Assembly (NCBI RefSeq): GCF_024298965.1
Contig: NZ_CP085193.1
Location: 9,548,001-9,612,000, forward strand
Length of the DNA stretch: 64,000 nucleotides
From: Streptomyces rapamycinicus NRRL 5491
GTDB lineage: Bacteria > Actinomycetota > Actinomycetes > Streptomycetales > Streptomycetaceae
Direction of reading: 5' to 3'
Positions 47,193 to 54,619 of this stretch are shown one piece after another (the stretch's first letter is position 1; each line of letters starts with the position of its first letter). A program made the translations under genes and the position numbers. Under the pieces are notes generated by a model. It made no database searches. It worked only from the letters and a program-made list of their open reading frames with translations, and was not told where the DNA came from.

Positions 47193-47792
47193 ATGCCGCG
47201 GATCACCAGGGAAGACAAGGCCAGGAACCGGCAGAACATCGTCGAGGCGGCTGGGCGCATGTTCCGCTCGCAGGGCGTCGATGCCGTAGGGATCGCCGAA
47301 CTGATGAAGGAAGCGGGCCTGACCCACGGCGGCTTCTACAACCACTTCGCGTCCAAAGACGATCTGGCTGTCGAGGCGTGCGGCACCTCGTTCCAAGCCT
47401 CTCTGGGCTCCCTGGAGCACATCCTTGAGGAAGGCGTCGATCCCACCGGCCCACCGCTGAAACGAGTGGTGGACAACTATCTTTCGGCCGCCCACCGCGA
47501 TGCCTCGGACGGCGGCTGTCCCTCCGCCTCCCTGGTCACCGACGCCGGACGGCACAGCGACACGGTCCAGCGCGCCTACGCGAGCGGCGTGGAGGGATAC
47601 CTCACCGGCTTCGCCCAGGAGTTCGCCCGCGAGCACGAAGGGGAGATCACCTCACGGGAAGCACGGGACCGTGCGGTGCTGCTGTTCAGCCGACTCGTAG
47701 GGGCAATGGCCCTCGCCCGCGCAGTGAGCCACGTCCGGCCTGAACTGTCCGACGAGATTCTGCGGACCTGCCGCGCCCACGCTCTCGACTGA
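47193..47792 (+). CDS. TetR-family transcriptional repressor
   Basis: The 199-residue product begins MPRITREDKARNRQNIVEAA. Its helix-turn-helix is VDAVGIAELMKEAGLTHGGF followed by YNHFASKDDL, the hallmark of TetR regulators. The C-terminal ligand domain (from about residue 70) matches the subgroup with CPSASLV and a late RAVLLFSRLVGAMALARAV helix, often found beside oxidoreductases. The start at 47193 is chosen over an upstream in-frame codon because AGGAGG lies at 47181-47186. It is transcribed away from the redox cassette, which it likely represses, with a reactive enone or quinone as a possible inducer; both the target and the inducer are inferred. Confidence 0.9.
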   Translation: MPRITREDKARNRQNIVEAAGRMFRSQGVDAVGIAELMKEAGLTHGGFYNHFASKDDLAVEACGTSFQASLGSLEHILEEGVDPTGPPLKRVVDNYLSAAHRDASDGGCPSASLVTDAGRHSDTVQRAYASGVEGYLTGFAQEFAREHEGEITSREARDRAVLLFSRLVGAMALARAVSHVRPELSDEILRTCRAHALD

Positions 47793-48034
47793 CCGACTGA
47801 CCGATTGTCAGCTGGAGGGAGTGCTCACGCTCGTGCGCCGACTGGTGCAGGGGACAGCTGCCGAGAGGACAGCTGTCATCTTCCGCCAGGCAGCCGCTGG
47901 AGAGGGCTACTGATCTCCGGCAACCCGCCACCTGGTTGCCGCTCCTGCCGAGTCTTCGGTGTAGCGGGCTGCCGTCGGGTGCGAGCGCCTTGAGATCGTT
48001 TGGTGCGGTGAGCCTCGTGCTTATCCGCTCCTAG

Positions 48035-48102
48035 TACTCCAGTGCGGTTTCGTGATCTACGCAGCGAACCCACTGGGTAGATCACGAAACCGCACTGGAG
48101 TA
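48035..48102. mobile_element. 68-bp miniature inverted-repeat element derived from the IS701-type IS
   Basis: Perfect 26-bp inverted repeats (48035-48060 and 48077-48102, starting TACTCCAGTGCGGTTTCGTG) flank a 16-bp spacer. The first 41 bases of the element, read from the right end inward, equal the left end of the IS701-type element at 42849. It is flanked by CTAG (48031-48034) and TTAG (48103-48106), the same target type. No coding capacity. The 240 bp before it (47793-48030) hold no gene I can support. Confidence 0.88.
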
Positions 48103-48117
48103 TTAGGGCGTATTTCA

Positions 48118-48149
48118 GAAGTGGATCTTGATATGTCAAGATCCACTTC
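48118..48149 (+). promoter_or_regulatory. Perfect 14-bp hairpin abutting the transposase start codon
   Basis: GAAGTGGATCTTGA (48118-48131) and TCAAGATCCACTTC (48136-48149) are exact inverted repeats with a TATG loop; the ATG follows at 48150. In a transcript reading in from outside, the stem would occlude initiation, a known way for IS elements to limit impinging translation. Confidence 0.65.
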
Positions 48150-48747
48150 ATGGGGAGGCACGATCTGACGAATGCGCAGTGGGCGAAGCTGGAGCCCCTG
48201 CTCCCTGCTGGGAAGAAGTCCGGACGACCGCCGGTACACACCAAGCGGCAGCTGATAGACGGCATGCGCTGGCGCACCCGCGCCGGTGCTCCGTGGCGGG
48301 ACGTGCCCGAGCGGTACGGCCCATGGGGGACGGTGTACGGACTGTTCCGCCGTTGGCAGCGGGACGGCACCTGGCACCGCATCTTCGAGCAACTGCAGGC
48401 CCGGGCCGATGCCGAGGGACTGATCACCTGGGACGTCTCGGTGGACTCCACCATCGCCCGCGCCCACCAGCATGCGGCCGGTGCCCGCAAAAGGGGGATC
48501 TGCAGATCGAGCCGCCCGGTGGTCTGTTCACCGAGCCGGACGACCACGGTCTCGGACGCTCCAGGGGTGGGCTGACCACCAAGTTGCACCTGGCGGTCGA
48601 GCAGGCCCAGAAGCCGATGTCGCTGGTGATCACGGCCGGACAGCGCGGTGACTCCCCGCAGTTCCAGGTGGTCCTGGGCCGTATCCGGGTGCCTCGGCTC
48701 GGGCCGGGCCGTCCGCGTACCCGGCCGGACAAGGTGCGCGCCGACAA
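48150..48747 (+). pseudogene. IS5-family transposase, truncated
   Basis: The first frame (48150 to about 48490) reads MGRHDLTNAQWAKLEPLLPA, GMRWRTRAGAPWRDVPERYG and the first catalytic Asp in WDVSVDSTIARAHQHAAG. At AAAAGGGGG (about 48489-48497) a -1 slip gives KGDLQIEPPGG, GLGRSRGGLTTKLHLAVE, ITAGQRGDSPQF and PRTRPDKVRADK. The sequence ends there, before the catalytic Glu region. The frameshift site itself is normal for this family; the truncation is what kills the gene. Confidence 0.85.
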
Positions 48748-48769
48748 GACACTCCATGCGGTTATGGGG

Positions 48770-49015
48770 TCAAGCAGCTGCCGCGAGCGAGGACGGCTCA
48801 AGACGGGTGAAGGCGATTGTTTCGTCGAATCTCTGGCGGTCGGTCAGGCAGTGGTGGAGCTGCCCGAGCATGCGGTTGAACAGATGGCGGAGGGCAGCGT
48901 GGTAGCGGTCGCCGGTGTCGCGTCACCGGTTGTAGTGGGCGTGAGCCCCGGGTGAGGCGGTCAGTGCGGAGGACGCCCAGTGCCGCCCACTCGCGGCCAG
49001 ACGACTGTTCTTGAT
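48770..49015 (-). pseudogene. IS110-family transposase, C-terminal remnant with in-frame stop
   Basis: Minus-strand reading gives NSRLAASGRHWASSALTASP GAHAHYNR, then TGA, then RDTGDRYHAALRHLFNRMLG QLHHCLTDRQRFDETIAF to a stop at 48770. This is the characteristic end of Transposase_20 proteins (IS110/IS116/IS902). The internal TGA stands where an Arg codon (CGA) is expected. The catalytic portion is absent. It abuts the 5' end of the istB gene on the other strand. Confidence 0.7.
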
Positions 49016-49781
49016 GCAGGCCGCCACCACGGCCATCGACACCGCCTGCCGTCTGCTGCGGCTGCCGTCGATCCGCAGCGAGTTCGCCGACATCGCCGAC
49101 CGGGCCGCCAAGGATCAGATGACCTACCGCGGCTTCCTCGCCGAACTGCTGATGGCCGAGTGCGACGACCGGGCCCGCCGCCGCTCGGAACGACGGATCA
49201 AGGCAGCCGGCTTCCCCCGGGAGAAGTCGCTGCGGACCTTCGACTTCGACGCCAACCCCAACATCGATCCGGCCACCATCAACACCCTCGCCGACTGCGA
49301 GTGGATCAAGAAGAGCCAGCCGCTCTGCCTGATCGGCGACTCCGGCACCGGAGAGTCCCACATGCTCATCGCGCTGGGCACCGAGGCCGCGATGAAGGGC
49401 TACCGCGTCCGCTACACCCTCGCCACCAAACTCGTGAACGAGCTGGTCGAGGCCGCCGACGAGAAGCAACTGAACAAGACCATCGCCCGCTACGGCCGCG
49501 TCGACCTCCTCTGCATCGACGAGCTGGGCTACATGGAGCTGGACCGGCACGGTGCTGAGCTGCTGTTCCAGGTCCTGACCGAGCGCGAGGAGAAGAACAG
49601 CGTCGCCATCGCCTCCAACGAGTCATTCGGCGGGTGGACGAAGACCTTCACCGATCCCCGCCTTTGCGCGGCCATCGTCGACCGGCTCACCTTCAACGGC
49701 ACCATCATCGAGACCGGCACCGACTCCTATCGCCTCGCCAGTACCCGGGCCCGAACCGAACAGCCTGTCAAGGCCAGCTGA
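49014..49781 (+). CDS. istB: IS21-family helper ATPase IstB with altered Walker A
   Basis: The 255-residue product is full length for IstB, the AAA+ helper that assists the IS21 transposase IstA in target selection. Visible motifs: FDFDANPNIDPATINTL, Walker A region LIGDSGTGESH, Walker B VDLLCIDELGYMELD, sensor-like VAIASNESF and TDPRLCAAIVDRLTF. The Walker A lysine (normally GTGKSH) is Glu here (codon GAG for AAG), which should abolish ATP binding. No istA gene lies upstream; an IS110 remnant occupies that place. It is therefore an orphan, probably inactive. ATG at 49014 is chosen over TTG at 49011. Confidence 0.9.
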   Translation: MQAATTAIDTACRLLRLPSIRSEFADIADRAAKDQMTYRGFLAELLMAECDDRARRRSERRIKAAGFPREKSLRTFDFDANPNIDPATINTLADCEWIKKSQPLCLIGDSGTGESHMLIALGTEAAMKGYRVRYTLATKLVNELVEAADEKQLNKTIARYGRVDLLCIDELGYMELDRHGAELLFQVLTEREEKNSVAIASNESFGGWTKTFTDPRLCAAIVDRLTFNGTIIETGTDSYRLASTRARTEQPVKAS

Positions 49782-49842
49782 CCTCCACACGCCACACCTC
49801 GACAGTCTGCCGCCTTTGACCAGCGCCTTCGAAGGCACACGC

Positions 49843-50328
49843 TCAGTCGTGGTCAGCTTCTCGTTTCGCTGTGAAGTTCGTACGCCACCGGTCGATCAGC
49901 GGGGGCAGCTCGCGCAGTATGAACGCATAGAAGTCCTCCATCTCCGCCAGTCGCCGCCCAGCCGGGGTGGATGGGCCGCCGGCCGCTGCGAGCCCCTGCT
50001 CGGCGACTTCACCCATGGTGGCCAGTAGCTGGTTCTGCTGCGACATGAGCTTTGCCCAGGCACCATCCGGGAAACGGTAGTGGTCCCGGCGGCTGCCCGG
50101 CGCCGGGACCCGCTCCAATAGGCCACTCTGGGTGAGCTGCTTCACGGCGCCGGACACCGCACCGGAACTGATCTGCAGCTCCTCGCACAGGTCGGCGGCG
50201 GTCATTGTTTCCCGCTGGCTGAACAGCAGGGAGGTCATCACCCGCGCGGTGGTCTTCTGCATCCCGCCCTGCGCGAGGATCAGCGCCAGCTTCTCCGCCA
50301 CGTCCCGCAGCTGCTTGTCGTAGCTCAT
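49843..50328 (-). CDS. GbsR/MarR-family transcriptional regulator
   Basis: The 161-residue product has a winged-helix domain: MTSLLFSQRETMTAADLCEE LQISSGAVSGAVKQLTQSGL LERVPAPGSRRDHYRFPDG. A C-terminal helical region (ATMGEVAEQGLAA, MEDFYAFILRELPPLIDRW) fits the GbsR-like branch of MarR proteins. It is transcribed divergently from the DUF6653-like membrane protein gene with a 141-bp gap containing a dyad, so it probably controls that gene and itself. The ligand is unknown. Confidence 0.88.
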   Translation of the reverse strand: MSYDKQLRDVAEKLALILAQGGMQKTTARVMTSLLFSQRETMTAADLCEELQISSGAVSGAVKQLTQSGLLERVPAPGSRRDHYRFPDGAWAKLMSQQNQLLATMGEVAEQGLAAAGGPSTPAGRRLAEMEDFYAFILRELPPLIDRWRTNFTAKREADHD

Positions 50329-50366
50329 GCCGACACCCTAACCGAAAGCTCCCTTTGCTCAGAGTA

Positions 50367-50382
50367 TTCAAAGATTTCTGAA
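50367..50382. promoter_or_regulatory. Candidate operator between the GbsR-like and DUF6653-like genes
   Basis: TTCAAAGATTTCTGAA is an imperfect 16-bp palindrome (12 of 16 positions symmetric) and the most AT-rich patch in the divergent gap. Proposed from symmetry and location only. Confidence 0.4.
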
Positions 50383-50469
50383 ACTTACATATGGTCGAGG
50401 CTGCGGACGCGACTGAGCATCGCGCCCGATGAGCGCCGAATACGTCGAGCAGAAAGGCCCCACCCGCCC

Positions 50470-50958
50470 ATGACTCGCAAGAACGCCGCAGCCGCCGTCC
50501 ACGGGATGTCCGACGAAACCTGGAAGAGGCACGCCAACCCGTGGAGCGTGTGGACTCGTTTCGCCGCCATCCCGGCCTTCGAGCTGGCTGTGTGGAGCCG
50601 GCAATGGCTCGGCTGGTGGTGCCTGGCCGCCGTCCTCACCGTCGTTGTCTGGCTCTGGCTCAACGTGCACCTGTTCCAGCCGGTGGAGCCCACCAGCTGG
50701 GCTGCCAGGGGCATCTACGGTGAGCAGCTCCACGTCGACGGCAAGGTTCCAGCCGAGCACAAGACGACCGCCAACTGGCTGATCGCATCCGGCCTGACCG
50801 GCTTCGCACTGATCGCCTGGGGGCTGACCGCCTTGAACATCTGGCCGCTCATACTGGGCACGGTCATGGTCGTGCTCGCCCAGCTATGGCGAATCGACCG
50901 CTACGGCCTGCTGTTCCAGCAGCACCTCCGCGAGCAGGTCCCGGATGACGCAGGGTGA
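50470..50958 (+). CDS. Small membrane protein, DUF6653-like
   Basis: The 162-residue product begins with a soluble stretch (MSDETWKRHANPWSVWTRF). Two hydrophobic pairs follow: WLGWWCLAAVLTVVVWLWLN near residues 45-65, and LIASGLTGFALIAWGLTALN with IWPLILGTVMVVLAQLW near residues 108-145. The KRHANPWSVWTR and IGWW-like signatures match my memory of the DUF6653 family, whose function is unknown. There is no clear ribosome binding site before the ATG. Divergence from a GbsR-like regulator suggests a stress- or ligand-induced membrane protein. The 205 bp after it (50959-51163), convergent with the glycosidase gene, hold no gene. Confidence 0.75.
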   Translation: MTRKNAAAAVHGMSDETWKRHANPWSVWTRFAAIPAFELAVWSRQWLGWWCLAAVLTVVVWLWLNVHLFQPVEPTSWAARGIYGEQLHVDGKVPAEHKTTANWLIASGLTGFALIAWGLTALNIWPLILGTVMVVLAQLWRIDRYGLLFQQHLREQVPDDAG

Positions 50959-51163
50959 AGCAATCCCTCGCCCTCACGGGCAGCGGCCCGCCCCCATGCA
51001 CTGCTGCTATTTCTCGTGAACATCCATGAGCCTCAAGATCACAAACTGCTGCCCAAACCGGCAGACAAACGCTGCTGCTTGAAGTGAACGAAGCCATCCA
51101 CCCGTCCGGCGGTGTCGCGAATCCACCCGCGCCTGACCAATGGCCAGGGCCGTCTACAGCTGT

Positions 51164-52789
51164 CTAGAGCGGAAGCGGCGGCCACGCACCCCAGGGCTGG
51201 GACCACGTGTACGTGCGTTCCGCGTTGCCCGTCCGCCAGCGGCGCGGGGCCGTGGTCCCGAGCCAGTCCAGCGGTTCGACGCCGCCGGGCGACCCGCCGT
51301 CCAGCGCGAGCCGGACGGCCGCGCCGAGGTCGGCATCGGTCTGCGGGGTACGGGCGGCCGGGGCGACGGAGACGAACAGCGCGGTGCCGGAACGGGCCAC
51401 CAAGTCCAGGAACTGACGGTTCAGCCGCCACTCGGTGGCCGGGGTACAGGGCACGCAGTCGGCATCCACCGCGTAGAAGCGGCTGTGCTGGGCCAGCCGG
51501 AAGGCGAGGGTGTTGATGCCCATCCGTCGGGTGCGCTCCCAGTGACGGCCCGAGGTGTCGTCACCGGTTCGCTGCACCTGCACCAGACCCGCCGCCAGAT
51601 GTCCGACGGTGTTGCAGCCAAGCACCACGGCGTCCCCGGCCGCCTCGGCGATGGTCCGGTAGAGGCCCACCAGCACTTCGGCGGTGGTGCGGGTGCGGTC
51701 GGCGAGCCGCCATCCGGCACCGGCCATTTCGTGCGGTGTGTCCGGGTGGAAGCGGCCGAAGACGTCGTACGTGCTGAAGTCGTGCTTGATCAGCTCGAAA
51801 CCCCAGGAGCGGAAGCGGGCGACATCGGCGGCGACGGTCGCCAGCGTCGCGTCCAGCGACGGGTCCAGGGGGATCCGGCCGGGAGCGCCGGTGTCCGTGC
51901 GCATCCCCTCCGTCGGCACCCGGGACAGCAGCGGCCGGAACCACAGGCCTGGCCGGGCGCCACGGTCGGCGATGCCCGCGGCCAGGCCCGCCATGTCGTC
52001 GAACAGCCCGGGCAGGCCGGTGTCCCACGGCCCTCCCGGGGCGCTTCCCCCGCCTTCCGTCCAGCCGTCGTCGACGACACAGAACGGCCGCACTGGATGG
52101 TCCCCGGCGAACTCGGCGATGGTGGCCGCGTCGCGCAGTACGGCGTCCGGGCCGAAGTCCTGGCCGTAGGCGTAGTACCAGTTGTTGCAGCCGACCACCG
52201 GCTGCGCGGGCAGCAGCGGATCGGGGGACATGGCGGCGCACAGCTCCTGGAGCGCCGCGTACGGGGTGGTGTCCGCACCCGTCGCCACCCCGACCACCGT
52301 GGCGGCGGCGATCTCCCGGTCGCCCGGCAGCACAGGCAGGCCGCCGGAGCGTACGTCCAGCCACAGCGTGGTGCCTTCCTCGTCCACCGTCCAGCAGCAC
52401 AGCGCCCCGGCGCGGGTCCGTACGCCTAGCCCGGTGCAGCCACCGGTCGCCGGGTCGGTGCTCAGCCAGTACCAGGGCAGGGGGCGTTCCGGCTGGACGC
52501 TGCGCCACTGCAACTCGCCGTACGAGCGCTCCCACGCATCGCCGAGTACCAGGGCGGGGCGGTGACCGCCGGGGTGGTGGCGCCAGCGCAGCGCCACTGT
52601 CGACAGGCCCTCCGGACCCGGCGCGGCGAGCACCAGCCGCAGGGCGCCGTATGGATCGTGCCGCGCCGTCACCTCGGCGCCGGGCACGGTCCAGCGGCCC
52701 GTCCCCACCGGTGCGGCGGTGCGCGGGTCCCCGGACGGACCGGTGATCACATGGACGGAGTCGGGCAGCGGAACGTCGATCGCGGCCAT
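51164..52789 (-). CDS. Clan GH-D glycoside hydrolase (alpha-galactosidase-like), cytoplasmic
   Basis: The 541-residue product starts MAAIDVPLPDSVHVITG, with no signal peptide. The first 170 residues form a beta-rich domain. The catalytic barrel follows, with GCNNWYYAYGQDF, PFCVVDDGWTEGGG, PGLWFRPLL and SWGFELIKHDFSTYD, whose Asp (the KxD type) fits the nucleophile of GH27/GH36 enzymes; FYAVDADCVP fits the acid/base region. It probably hydrolyses an imported alpha-galactoside or related glycoside. It is last in an operon with a complete set of sugar-uptake membrane components, 5 bp after the permease gene. The exact GH family and substrate are not decided by sequence reading. Confidence 0.82.
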   Translation of the reverse strand: MAAIDVPLPDSVHVITGPSGDPRTAAPVGTGRWTVPGAEVTARHDPYGALRLVLAAPGPEGLSTVALRWRHHPGGHRPALVLGDAWERSYGELQWRSVQPERPLPWYWLSTDPATGGCTGLGVRTRAGALCCWTVDEEGTTLWLDVRSGGLPVLPGDREIAAATVVGVATGADTTPYAALQELCAAMSPDPLLPAQPVVGCNNWYYAYGQDFGPDAVLRDAATIAEFAGDHPVRPFCVVDDGWTEGGGSAPGGPWDTGLPGLFDDMAGLAAGIADRGARPGLWFRPLLSRVPTEGMRTDTGAPGRIPLDPSLDATLATVAADVARFRSWGFELIKHDFSTYDVFGRFHPDTPHEMAGAGWRLADRTRTTAEVLVGLYRTIAEAAGDAVVLGCNTVGHLAAGLVQVQRTGDDTSGRHWERTRRMGINTLAFRLAQHSRFYAVDADCVPCTPATEWRLNRQFLDLVARSGTALFVSVAPAARTPQTDADLGAAVRLALDGGSPGGVEPLDWLGTTAPRRWRTGNAERTYTWSQPWGAWPPLPL

Positions 52790-52794
52790 CGGCC

Positions 52795-53631
52795 TCACCC
52801 CTTCACGGCGCCGGAGGTGAGCCCCTGCACGATGTGGCGGCTCGCGAAGGCGAAGAGCACCATGGTCGGCAGGATCGTGAACACGGCCGCTGCGGACATC
52901 GAGCCCCAGTCGATGTTGAAGCTGGAGATGAATCCGTTGAGGGCCGTGGGGGTCGTCTTGTTGGCGTCGCTGTTCATCAGGGTCACCGACAGGAACAGCT
53001 CGTTCCAGCAGTTGACGAAGTTGAAGATGAACGCCGCCACGATCCCCGGACGCATCACCGGGAGCAGCACCCGGAACAGCGCCGCGAACCGGGAGAGGCC
53101 GTCGATCATCGCGGCCTCCTCCAGTGCGTCGGGGATGTTCTCGAAGAAGCCGCGGAGCATCACCGTGCAGAAGGGGATACACACGGCGATGTAGACGAGG
53201 ATGAGCCCGAGCCGGTTGTCGACCAGTTTCAGGTCGGTCATCAGCAGATACAGCGGGCCCAGCGCGATGAAGGCCGGGATCATCTGGGTGACCAGGGCGG
53301 CCGTCAGCAACGCGGACTTGGTGCGGAACTCGAAGCGCGCCAGCACATACGCCGACAGCATCGAGATGGCGGTGGCGACCGCGCCCGCGACGGTCGCGAC
53401 GATGAGGCTGTTGGTGAGATAGGTCCCGAAGTCGGCCTTGTTGAACAGCTCACTGTAGTTCTCCAGCGAGAAGTGCTCGGGCCAGTAGGCGAGGGGGAAG
53501 GAGAAGATGTCGCCCGGCGCCTTCAGCGAGGTGATGGTGATCCAGTAGAGCGGGAAGACGGTGAAGGCCAGCCACAGCCCCAGGAAGACGACCCGGACGG
53601 CCCGGCCCGCCGTGGTCTCTTTGCCGATCAC
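52795..53631 (-). CDS. Carbohydrate ABC transporter permease (MalG type)
   Basis: The 278-residue integral membrane protein has about six hydrophobic segments, from VVFLGLWLAFTVFPLYWITI to TILPTMVLFAFASRHI. The ABC-interaction loop reads EEAAMIDGLSRFAALFRVLLP, matching the EAAxxDGAxxxxxFxxIxxP pattern of CUT1 permeases. It overlaps the other permease gene by 4 bp. No ATPase gene is in the operon; Streptomyces CUT1 systems usually borrow the shared ATPase MsiK. Confidence 0.93.
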   Translation of the reverse strand: MIGKETTAGRAVRVVFLGLWLAFTVFPLYWITITSLKAPGDIFSFPLAYWPEHFSLENYSELFNKADFGTYLTNSLIVATVAGAVATAISMLSAYVLARFEFRTKSALLTAALVTQMIPAFIALGPLYLLMTDLKLVDNRLGLILVYIAVCIPFCTVMLRGFFENIPDALEEAAMIDGLSRFAALFRVLLPVMRPGIVAAFIFNFVNCWNELFLSVTLMNSDANKTTPTALNGFISSFNIDWGSMSAAAVFTILPTMVLFAFASRHIVQGLTSGAVKG

Positions 53632-54617
53632 GACCTCACCTCTCGCTTCTCACGCGTGGCCAGCAGGAAGAACACCGTGAAAAGCAGCAGCCCCGCGACC
53701 ACGAGGAGACCGAGCGCCGAGGCCTTGCCGTAGTCGCCCTGCTGAGTGATCTTGATCATCCAGGTGGTCACGATGTGTGTCTGGTTGTTCGGCCCGCCAC
53801 CGGTCATCCCGAAGATCAGATCGGGGAAGTTGAAGATCCAGATGACCCGCAGCAGCACCGTGAGCACCAGCGTGACCCGGATATAGGGGATGGTGATCTG
53901 GAAGAGCGTGCGTGCCTTCCCGGCCCCGTCCAGCGCCGCGGCCTCGTACAGTTCGTCGGGGACCGACTGGAGCGCGGCCAGGATCATGATGGTGAAGAAG
54001 GTGACGCCGTACCAGATGTTGGCGATCAGTACGGCGATCATCGCCTTGTGCGGATCGGCCAGCCACGCCACGGGCTCGTCGATCAGCCCCGCCTTCTGGA
54101 GCAGATCGTTCACGACGCCGAACTCGCTGTTGAACATCCAGCGGAACAGGATGCCGATGAGGAACCCGGAGATCGCCCAGGGGAAGAAGATCAGCGCCTG
54201 GTAGACGCCGCGGAAGCGGAACCGGCGGCGCAGCCACAGGGCGAGCGCGAAACCGATCACGAGCTGGGGCACGATCGATCCGATGACCCAGGCGCCCGTA
54301 TTGCCCAGCACGGTGCCCCAGTTGGGGTCGGAGAAGACACGGTGGAAGTTGTCCAGGCCCACCCAGGAGGTGTCGGTGAGATCGTTCAGATCCCAGTGGC
54401 GGAAGGCCATCTGGCTGCCCGCGATCATGGGGTAGTACGTGAACACCGCCACGAAGATCGCGGCAGGCGCCATGAAGGCGGCGATGAGCAGGCCCCGGCG
54501 GGTCGTGAACTCCCGCTTCCGGCCGCCCCGCGGCCCGTTCCGGGCCCGCGGGGCCGCTTGCTTCCGGACGGGGCGCGAAGTCTTCGGCCCGGTCGTCGTT
54601 GCGGACGTGGCGGGCAT
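53628..54617 (-). CDS. Carbohydrate ABC transporter permease (MalF type)
   Basis: The 329-residue product has a basic N-terminal tail rich in Arg, Pro and Gly, then membrane segments beginning LLIAAFMAPAAIFVAVFTYY. The coupling loop reads DELYEAAALDGAGKARTLFQ ITIPYIR. The start at 54617 (MPATSATTTG) is taken because it follows the stop of the binding-protein gene by only 2 bp; the frame is open further upstream through that gene. It forms the membrane channel with the MalG-type partner. Confidence 0.93.
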   Translation of the reverse strand: MPATSATTTGPKTSRPVRKQAAPRARNGPRGGRKREFTTRRGLLIAAFMAPAAIFVAVFTYYPMIAGSQMAFRHWDLNDLTDTSWVGLDNFHRVFSDPNWGTVLGNTGAWVIGSIVPQLVIGFALALWLRRRFRFRGVYQALIFFPWAISGFLIGILFRWMFNSEFGVVNDLLQKAGLIDEPVAWLADPHKAMIAVLIANIWYGVTFFTIMILAALQSVPDELYEAAALDGAGKARTLFQITIPYIRVTLVLTVLLRVIWIFNFPDLIFGMTGGGPNNQTHIVTTWMIKITQQGDYGKASALGLLVVAGLLLFTVFFLLATREKREVRS

Positions 54618-54619
54618 CC

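Larger units (their letters stand above)
48107..48747 (+). mobile_element. Second IS5-family element, 3'-truncated
   Basis: This element differs from the one at 41991. It begins directly beside the miniature element and ends abruptly at codon GACAAG (48742-48747), where an unrelated IS110 remnant starts. No right terminal repeat is present. Confidence 0.7.

Noticed and set aside
47876..48757. A 293-codon minus-strand frame across the MITE and IS5 remnant
   Set aside because: It crosses the miniature element and the opposite strand of a real transposase, with no family signal.
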